Origin: Chimaeribacter californicus
Lineage (GTDB): Bacteria; Pseudomonadota; Gammaproteobacteria; Enterobacterales; Enterobacteriaceae
Assembly: GCF_002858675.1 (NCBI RefSeq)
Contig: NZ_PJZF01000003.1
Span: 248,001 to 312,000, forward strand
Length of the DNA: 64,000 nt
Reading direction: 5' to 3'
The notes under the pieces were generated by a model. It was not told the DNA's origin, did no database searches, and saw only the letters and a list, made by a program, of their open reading frames with translations. The translations under genes were made by a program, and so were the position numbers. Shown in pieces: positions 21,301-28,300 of this stretch (position 1 is its first letter; each line of letters opens with the position of its first letter).

Positions 21301-24300
21301 CGGCCAGTTTCGACGTTATCCGCCGAGCCGGTAATGATCTGGTCGGTGAACAGGTCGGCCCCGTGCAGCCGGTTATCCCCGGAAACCGTGTCGATCCGCA
21401 ACCTAGGCAGGGTGGCGGCGTTGCCATCCAGCACCAGGGTTCTGACTTCGCTGGCGCTGTTCCCCGCCGCGTCTGACAGACTCACCTGCAGGTCATAACG
21501 GCCATCCGGCAGGTTCACCAGCGCGCCCGGCGGCAGGCGCAGGCTCCAGCCGCCGCCCGGCCGCACCGTGGCCTCATAGGTGATGCCGTTGAACAGCACC
21601 GTCACGCTGACCACGCCGCCCACTTCCGAGCCGCTGCCGCTGAGGGTGACGCCTGCGGCCATTTCACGCGCGTTGGCGATGTTGTCACCGGCAATGGTAT
21701 TGACCACCAGCGTCGGCGCGGTGAAATCCACCTGCACATTCCCGCTGACAATGGCGGTGTTGCCCGCCAGATCGCTTACGATCACATCCAGTGCGGTGGT
21801 GCCCTCGGCCAGCCCACGGAAGGCAGAGGCCGGCAGCGTCAGGTGCCAGACGCCGTTCTCCTCCACGGTGCCGGTGTAGATCAGGCCGCCCAGCGCCAGG
21901 CTCACGCTCTGCCCTGCGCCGGTGAGGCCGGTGGTGCCGGTCAGGGTCTGGTCAGCCTGTAGTTCCGCGGCGTTGAGCCGGCCATCTACAAACGGCGTAT
22001 CCAGCGTGGGGTGCGGCAGGCTGGTGAGGTAGACGCTGAGCGGCGCGCGGGTAAAGACCGCGTCACCGTCGGCGTCTGTGGTGCTGACGTCGACGCTCTG
22101 GCGGCCGTCCGGCAGCCCGGCCAGCGCTTCCGGCGGAATGGTCAGGCTCCAGAGCCCCTGCGCGTTGGTCTCTGTGGTGTAGCTCTGGCCGTTCAGGCTC
22201 ACCGTGACCTCGTTACCCACCGGCACCCCGGAAGTGGTGCCGCTGACGGTCAGCCCTGCCGCCTGTTCGGCCACGTTGAGCAGGTTGTCCCCGGCCAGCG
22301 GGTTCACGCTGATGCCGCCGCGGTTGGCGTCTACCGTGAAGCTCTCGCCGGCGGTGGCGCTGTTACCGGCGATATTGGTCACATTGGCATTCACCGTGAT
22401 GTCGCCGTCGCTGAGCAGGCGCAGGTCATTGGCGGGCACCGCGGCGCTCCAGCTGCCGTCCGGCTGCACGGCGGCGGTGTAGGTGCGGCCGTTCAGGGTC
22501 AACGTCACCAGTTGGCCCGCCTCCACATGATCGGCGTGGCCGCTCAGCAACTGGGCGGTGTTCTGTTCCGCACCGTCCAGCACGTTATCCCCGGCGAAGG
22601 CATCAAAGGTGATCGCCGGGGTGTTGAGCGGCCCGGCGGCCAGCGTCACCGCCCCGGTGACCGTGGTGCTGTTGCCCGCGTCATCGGTGATGGTGGCGGT
22701 GATTGGGTAGCTGCCGTCCTCCAGCCCGGCCAGCGCGCCGCGCGGCAGCGGGATCGTCCAGATGCCGTCCTCGGTCACGGTGGTGGTGTAGGTCTCGCCG
22801 TTCAGCGTGACCACCACCGTCGCCCCCAGGCTGGTGTTGATCGGCACATCCGCCGAGGTGCCTTGCAGGGTCAGTGCCCGCGGTGCCTCCGCGCTATTGA
22901 CGATGTTGTCTGCGGTCAGCGGGCTGATGCTCAGCCCCGGCGGGGTGAAGTCCACGGTAAAGGCCCCGGGGCCGGAGGCGGTATTCCCAGCGACGTCACT
23001 GGCGGAGACGAAGTAATTCACCAGCCCGTTGGGCAGCGCCTGCAAGATGTCCGCCGGAATGGCGGCGCGCCACAGGCCGCTCTCATCCACCGTTGCGGTA
23101 AAGTTCTGGCCGGAGAGCGTCACCGTGACGCTCTGCCCCGCGCCGGTAACGCCGGTGTGGCCGGTGAGCGTCTGCCCGGCGGCCGCTTCGGCAACGTTCA
23201 GGTAGCCGTCGCCGAACGGGGTGTCATTGAGCAGTTCCGGTTGGGCATTCGCCACCACCAGCAGATCCTGCGTGGAGGTGATCAGGTCGCCGTTGCTGTT
23301 GCGTACGTCGGCCGTGACGCTGTAGGTACCGTCCTCCAGCCCGGCCAGATCGGCCGCCGGGACGCTGGTGCGCCAGGTGGTGCCGCCGGTGACGGTGGCG
23401 TTGCTGGTCAGGGTGGTGGTATAGCTTACGCCGTTCAGCGTAACGGTGACGGTGTTCCCGGCCGCCAGCCCCTGCGCCACGCCGCTGATGGTGAGGTCAG
23501 TGGTGGCCTCGGCCGCATTGAGGATGTTGTCCCCGGCCAGGGTATCGATCGCCACATTCTGCCCACCACTCACCACCGTCAGGGTTTCACGCGTGCTGGC
23601 GGTGTTCCCCGCCACATCCGCCACGCTGGCGCTGAGCGTGAGGGGGCCGGTGGGCAACAGCGACATATCCGCCTGCGGCACGATCAGGCTCCAGCTGCCG
23701 TCCGCCTGCACCGGGGTCAGGTAGGTGTGGTTATTCAGCGTGAGGGTGACCACCTGCCCGGCTTCCACATGGGTGGTGGTGCCGCCCAGCTCCTGCGCCA
23801 CGCCACGCTCTGCGCTGTCGAGCTGGTTGTCGCCGGTGAAGGGGGTAATCACCAGTCGCGGCAGGTCGCTGTTGTCCACGGTGACCGTCTGGCGGGCGGT
23901 GGCCGGGTTGCCTGCCGCGTCGGTGGTGGTGGCCGTCACCGCATAATCGCCCGACAGGCCGCTCAGGGCGCCGGCCGGGAGAGCGACGCGCCAGGTGCCG
24001 TCTGCGGCCACCGTGGTGCTGTAGGCCTGATCATTAAAGGTCAGGCTCACCGTACTGCCCGCCTCACCGGCCTGGCCGGTGACGGTGATGCCGTTCTGCA
24101 CATCGCGCTGGTTCAGCAGGTTATCCCCGGTGACCGGGTCGATCGCCAGCTGCGGCGCGGTGATGTCCAGCGGCAGGCTGCCGCTGGTGCTGCTGAGGTT
24201 CCCGGCGGCATCGGTGACCGTCACATTCAGCGGGTAGCTGCCCTCCGCCAGCGCCTGCAACGCGCCGGACGGCAACGTCACGCTCCAGCTGCCGTCTGCG

Positions 24301-24809
24301 GCCACCTGCCCGCTGTAGTTCTGGCCGTTCAGCGCCACGCTGACGCTCTGGCCCTCCCCGCTGACGCCGGTGCTGCCGGTCAGCGTCTGGTCACTTTGCG
24401 TCTGCGCCAGGTTAAGGGTGGCGGGCGGGTTCAGCGTCGCCTGCGGCAGGTGAGTGACGTGGACATCCAGCGAGGCTTCCGTGTTCTGGCTGCTGCCGTC
24501 CGCCAGCGTGACGGTGGCGGTCACGCGCTGGGGGCCGTCCGGCAGGGCGCTGACCCCCTCCACCGGCACCGAGGTGCTCCAGCTGCCGTCCGCGTTCACG
24601 GCGGCAAGGTAGGTGGCCCCATTCAGCAGTACCGTGACGGTGCTGCCCGGCGCGGTCTGGGTGGTGGTGCCGCTCACCACCAGCGGCTGCGCGGCTTCGG
24701 CGGCGTTGAGGGCGTTGTCGCCGGACAGGGGGTTGATGATCAGGTCGCTGGCGGCCAGGGGGGCGATAAGGGTGCCGGAGGTACGGGAAATGTTGGTTGC
24801 GGTTGCCAT
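18372..24809 (-). CDS. Ig-array protein 2: 19-module T1SS-type repeat protein, abbreviated copy of protein 1
   Basis: 2,145 residues. The ATG at 24809 follows AAGAGGCAGTTT. The leader MATATNISRTSG resembles the first residues of protein 1 (MATANILSRTSG), but the BapA-like domain is absent and modules start at about residue 22. Nineteen Ig-like modules follow in the strict order C-D-A-B, four times, then C-D-A. Each matches modules 20-38 of protein 1 in sequence and order. The tail of about 165 residues has GGSGNDTFA and GGSGIDTLL nonapeptide-like repeats, a VDLGKSGTNSLRLDL segment and the ending DVLVQHGIQVQQG. This resembles the C-terminal target domain of T1SS substrates (VC_A0849 subclass). 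Inferred: a secreted, possibly released Ig array lacking the N-terminal retention module. It is flanked by its own terminator. The tail is the most divergent of the five complete ones. Confidence 0.9.
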   Translation of the reverse strand: MATATNISRTSGTLIAPLAASDLIINPLSGDNALNAAEAAQPLVVSGTTTQTAPGSTVTVLLNGATYLAAVNADGSWSTSVPVEGVSALPDGPQRVTATVTLADGSSQNTEASLDVHVTHLPQATLNPPATLNLAQTQSDQTLTGSTGVSGEGQSVSVALNGQNYSGQVAADGSWSVTLPSGALQALAEGSYPLNVTVTDAAGNLSSTSGSLPLDITAPQLAIDPVTGDNLLNQRDVQNGITVTGQAGEAGSTVSLTFNDQAYSTTVAADGTWRVALPAGALSGLSGDYAVTATTTDAAGNPATARQTVTVDNSDLPRLVITPFTGDNQLDSAERGVAQELGGTTTHVEAGQVVTLTLNNHTYLTPVQADGSWSLIVPQADMSLLPTGPLTLSASVADVAGNTASTRETLTVVSGGQNVAIDTLAGDNILNAAEATTDLTISGVAQGLAAGNTVTVTLNGVSYTTTLTSNATVTGGTTWRTSVPAADLAGLEDGTYSVTADVRNSNGDLITSTQDLLVVANAQPELLNDTPFGDGYLNVAEAAAGQTLTGHTGVTGAGQSVTVTLSGQNFTATVDESGLWRAAIPADILQALPNGLVNYFVSASDVAGNTASGPGAFTVDFTPPGLSISPLTADNIVNSAEAPRALTLQGTSADVPINTSLGATVVVTLNGETYTTTVTEDGIWTIPLPRGALAGLEDGSYPITATITDDAGNSTTVTGAVTLAAGPLNTPAITFDAFAGDNVLDGAEQNTAQLLSGHADHVEAGQLVTLTLNGRTYTAAVQPDGSWSAAVPANDLRLLSDGDITVNANVTNIAGNSATAGESFTVDANRGGISVNPLAGDNLLNVAEQAAGLTVSGTTSGVPVGNEVTVSLNGQSYTTETNAQGLWSLTIPPEALAGLPDGRQSVDVSTTDADGDAVFTRAPLSVYLTSLPHPTLDTPFVDGRLNAAELQADQTLTGTTGLTGAGQSVSLALGGLIYTGTVEENGVWHLTLPASAFRGLAEGTTALDVIVSDLAGNTAIVSGNVQVDFTAPTLVVNTIAGDNIANAREMAAGVTLSGSGSEVGGVVSVTVLFNGITYEATVRPGGGWSLRLPPGALVNLPDGRYDLQVSLSDAAGNSASEVRTLVLDGNAATLPRLRIDTVSGDNRLHGADLFTDQIITGSADNVETGRQVQLKIGADTYTTVIQSGGIWSITVPAEDLADLNSGRVTLLGRVTDLSGNIATATRFVNVNTDRAGLSIDPVTGDNLINAAEAGAGIALSGHALGVATGTVVNLTLNGHRYTARVDAEGHWATTIPAADAAQLPDGILSLVARSASLSSGQLYATAALGVAVHTVPSPTVNTLFADGLLGQPDAAQPLGQSIAGNTGITGNGQNVVVSLNGQQIHATVDATGAWSATLPAAWLTGLPDGQHSVTVTATDAAGNQGQAEGSFQVDFTPPALTLDPISGDNVLLNSDTNPTISGTADMDTVGQKAVVTLFGVPYQAEVLWDGSWALYLSGLNQMPNGIYPITVSVSDAAGNVTTIRDEIEVARNLDLGITRDALAGDDVLNAAEIQVDQVVTGHTVGVEAGQTLTLRFNGTNYTTTVSSGGDWRVTIPQSALAGLESGERIIIEARVTDIHGNPAVQSRAATVDLEQGGLALNPVTGDNTLNAEEAAGAVVLSGVTAHVAEGAALALTFDGHHYTTTVAADGSWQFTVPAADVAGLPDGSVPLTASVTDVDGTLITQTVDIGVHITALPAPTLDTPFADGALSAAEAAAGQALSGTTGVSGPGQQVSVMLGDTRYNAIVNNSGAWTVSVPAADLQALPEGRATVTVTARDAAGNSREATGNVNVDFTPPPLQVNPVTGDNLISAREVQSGFAVTGTTTAAAAGLLVAVMLNSVTYHAAVQDDGSWSVAIPARALAGQPDGNYPLTASLADAAGNVTTLENTVTLGTPPAAATTTESTVTAESLSVASVSSGAVAVDHTDSTLSTAQAAPAAADALPGEAAYSIGGLTLDLTTPGSEAVGGSGNDTFALHTLDITHLAGGSGIDTLLLAGTDQHLDLASLGLKVEQVEIVDLGKSGTNSLRLDLQGAQTLTDQPGENLFVRGADGSQLTLAGDGNTWATTGQRVVDGLTFDVYHNSALESGNTLGDVLVQHGIQVQQG
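19014..24750 (-). repeat. Co-linear paralogous block, copy in gene 2
   Basis: Partner of 5708-11426. The two blocks are almost the same length (about 5.72 and 5.74 kb), so few modules have been gained or lost since duplication. Gene 2 consists of this block plus a short leader and a secretion tail. Confidence 0.8.
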
Positions 24810-24923
24810 AAACTGCCTCTTTTAAGAAGGGTGATCACTCTCTTGTGCCGCCAGCACGCCAGGGGCGAAATAACGGCACAACGAGCATTAATCCAACAGC
24901 CCCCTGTGCGGCGGCCTGATGTT

Positions 24924-24938
24924 CTTTCCAGACTGGTG
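24924..24938. promoter_or_regulatory. Shared upstream element B core, gene 2 copy
   Basis: CTTTCCAGACTGGTG lies 115-129 bp upstream of the gene 2 start. It differs at one position from the gene 4 copy (36381-36395), which is 110-124 bp from its own start. The flanks are less conserved than between genes 4 and 6. Confidence 0.45.
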
Positions 24939-24983
24939 AAATGCAGTAATAAAATGCCGGGCAAAAAAGCAAAAACGGGCTGA

Positions 24984-24999
24984 GGTTATCGCGATAACC
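24984..24999. promoter_or_regulatory. Perfect 16-bp palindrome, possible operator
   Basis: GGTTATCGCGATAACC is fully self-complementary. It lies 175 bp upstream of the gene 2 start, in AT-rich sequence where such a GC-containing palindrome stands out. The overlapping GATAACCGATAA is echoed as GATAACGGATAA upstream of gene 3 (31083-31094). A protein-binding site is inferred; no regulator can be named. Confidence 0.4.
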
Positions 25000-25339
25000 G
25001 ATAAATAGTGTTTGTTATAAAAAATAAAGGGGCCGGCTATTTCGGCCTGACAGGAAGTCTATGGGAAAAAGCAGTCGGTATAGATCTAAGAAAACTCCTG
25101 AAACGTGTTACGTAAATGCGCCAAACCTGAAAGAAATAATTGGGTGAAATTAAATGCTTTCAATTAACCGTTGATATTGGGCAGCTTTCCTCAGGCGCCC
25201 GCATAATATTCCACAGCCGGCGTAATAAAATAAAAAAGCGGTATCATTAAAATAACAAACAAATCATTAGAATATTTTATCTTTTTTATCAGAGAATAAA
25301 GCGCCCCTATTACTGTTCAGGTTCACATAGCGCTATTCC

Positions 25340-25366
25340 CATAAAAGAGGCCGGGTTTCCCCGGCC
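25340..25366 (-). terminator. Rho-independent terminator of Ig-array gene 3
   Basis: On the minus strand, GGCCGGG pairs with CCCGGCC across a 4-nt loop and is followed by TCTTTTAT. It starts about 26 bp after the stop codon. Confidence 0.8.
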
Positions 25367-25391
25367 CTGTGGTTTATTACCCCGGCGCGTA

Positions 25392-28300
25392 TTACACCTG
25401 TTGTACCTGAATGCCGTGCTGCACCAGCAAGTCGCCCAGCGCGTTGCCGCTTTCCAGTGCACCATGGTGGTAAACGTCAAACAGCAGGCCGTCCACCGTC
25501 CGCTGGCCGCTGGTTTCCCATGTGCTGCCGTCGCCCGCCAGCGTGAGCTGGCTGCCCTCTGCCCCACGGATAAACAGGCTCTCCTCCGGCTGATCCCGCA
25601 CCGTTTCTGCCTCGTGCAGCCCCAGCGTCAGGCTGTTGCTGCCGCTCTGGCCGAGATCGAAGATATCGATGTTTTCAATCTTCAGCCCGAGCGCGGTGAG
25701 GTCGAGGTGCTGATCCGTACCCGCCAGCAACAGCGTATCCGTGCCGCTGCCGCCGTCGATGTGCAGGAAGTCCAGCGTATGCAGGACAATGGTGTCATTG
25801 CCGCTGCCGCCTGTCGCTTCGCCGCCGCTGTGGGTGAGATCCAGCGTCTGCCCGCCGATGGCGTAGGTGCTGTGCTCCGGCGTGGCAGCGTCCGGCGTGA
25901 GCAGCGCGGCGGTCAGGGTGTTGTCGGCGGTGTCCGCCACCACCGCCTGGCCGGCGACGGCCCGCGCGGCGTCGCTGTCAGCGGCATCCGGGGCCGCCTC
26001 CAGCGCCAGGGTATGGGTTATCGACGTCAGGTTCCCGGCCACGTCCGCCAGGCTCACCGTCAGCGGGTAGTCGCCCGCCGGTTGCTCCGCCAGCGCCCCG
26101 GCCGGGATCGCGACCGCCCAGTTACCGCTTTCCTGCACCATGGCGTGATACTCCACGCCGTTAAGCACCACCAGCACCAACAGCCCGGCCGCCGCGATAC
26201 CGGTGCTGCCGGCCAGCGCAAAGCCCGCCTGCGCCTCCTGGTGGCTTATCCGGTTGTCGCCGGTGACCGGGTTAAACGCCAGCTCCGGCGCGCTGGTGTC
26301 CACGGTCAGCACCGCTTTGGCGTGCAAAATTTGCCAGCCCGCGCCTTTAACGCTCGCCTTCAGCGTGCTGCTGCCCTCCTCCAGCACCGCCACATCGGCC
26401 GCCGGTAATTTCACTGACCAGCTGCCGTCCCGGCCGACTTTGGCGGTGTAGTGTTCACCGTTGAGCGTCAGGTGCACCGTCGCCCCGCGCTGTACGCCGT
26501 CGGTGTGGCCGGTGACGGTAATCGCGCCCCCCGCCTCGGCGGCGTTGATCAGGTTGTCACCGGTGACCGGGTCAATGCTCAGGCCATCATGGTGGCTCTT
26601 GATGGTGATATTACGGCTGGCGGTGGCGCGGTTACCGGAGGTATCCATCACGCTGGCGCGCAGCGTTTCCCCGCCGTTGCCCAACGCCGCCAACGCCTCT
26701 GCCGGCACCACCAGCGACCAGACGCCGCCCGCCTGCACCTGGGTGGTGTAGGTCACGCCGCCCACTTTCAGGCTCAGGGTCTGCCCGCTTTCCACATTCT
26801 CTGAACTGCCGGAAATAATCTGGTCGCTCTGGATCTCCGCGCCGTTGAGCACGTTATCCCCGGAGACTTTGTGAATGCGCAGTACCGGCCGGTTGGCCGG
26901 GTCGGCGTCCAGCAGCAGGGATTCGGTGAGGGTGGTGGTGTGGCCGTTGGCGTCAGTCTGGCTGACGGTCAGCGTATAGCGGCCATCCTCCAGCGCCGCC
27001 AGCGTGCTTTTCGGCAGCGTGACCCGCCAGTTGCCTTCGTCATTGACCGCGGCGTTATACGTCACGCCGTTAAGCAACAGATTGACCGTGCCGCCCGCCT
27101 CGGAACTGTGGCCGCCGATCGCGACCCCGGCGGCCGCTTCGGCGGCGTTGATGATGTTATCCCCGGCGATCGGGTCGAGGGTGATGACGGGCGCAGAGAG
27201 ATCCACCGTCAGCAGGTTCAGGCCGCTGATTTCATTGCCGCTGAGATCGGTCGAGGTGGCGGAGACCCAGTAGCCGGTGTTGCCCAGCAGCGCCAGATCC
27301 GCCACCGGCACGGTGACGCTCCAGCTGCCGTCCGAGGCGGTGACCGTGGTCTGGTAGAGGTGGCCGTTCAGGTCGACGGTGACCGCTGCCCCCACCTGCC
27401 CGTTGGTAATGGTGCCGCTAATCACCAGCGGGGCGTTGGCCTCGTCGGCGGTCAGGGTTCCGTCACCGGCCAGGGTGTCGATGTTAAGCTGCCCCGGCGT
27501 GCGGTAGAGCAGGAAGCTGTGGCTGCCCACCGCCAGCAGGTTGCCGCCCGCGTCGGTGATGCTGCCGAGGATGTCGGTAGTCGGGTCATTGGGCAGGGTT
27601 TTCAGATCCTCAGATGGGATCAGCACGCTCCAGCTGTGGTCTGCCTGCACCTCCGCCTGATAGGTGAAGCCGCCCAGCGTCAGGGTCACGATGCTGCCCG
27701 CCGGGTTGTTTTCCGCCTGGCCGCTGAGCAGTTGGTCACTCTCCAGCTCATCTTCATCCAGATAGTTGTCGCTGCCGCCGAACGGGTCGAAGGTCAGCGG
27801 TTGCAGGTCGCCCAGTTCGACGGTGAGCGGCGCGGTGGCGGTGATCAGGTTACCGGCCAGATCATAGGCAGTGACCGTGACCGTGAGCGGGCCGTCCGGC
27901 AGCCCGGCCAGTTCCTGCGGGGTGAAGGTCACCGCCCAGTCGTTAGTGTAGTCGGAGAAGCTGTGGGTCACGCCGTTGATCGTCACCTGCACATCCAGCG
28001 GCATCACCATAAAGTGGCTGCTGCCGCTGATGACCAGCCCGGCGGCGGCTTCATCCGGCGTCAGCACATTATCCCCGGCGATCGGGTCAAGGGTAAGGGT
28101 GCCCGGGTTGGTCAGCACCACAAACACATTATCGTTGCTGATGGTGTTGCCCGCGCCGTCTGTGACGCTGCCGGCGAGGTCAACCCGGCCATCCGGCAAC
28201 AGCGCCAGATCGGCGGCCGGTACCGTGACCTGCCAGTTGCCGCCGATGCCGGTGGTGGTGGTGTAGGTAAAGCTCTGCCCGTCCAATGAAGTCATCCGGA

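Larger units (their letters stand above)
24810..25391. promoter_or_regulatory. Intergenic region upstream of Ig-array gene 2
   Basis: The 582-bp gap holds the terminator of gene 3 (25340-25366), a perfect 16-bp palindrome (24984-24999), and a CTTTCCAGACTGGTG block (24924-24938) that matches blocks upstream of genes 4 and 6 at a similar distance from the start codon. The rest is AT-rich, and I see no gene in it. Confidence 0.6.
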
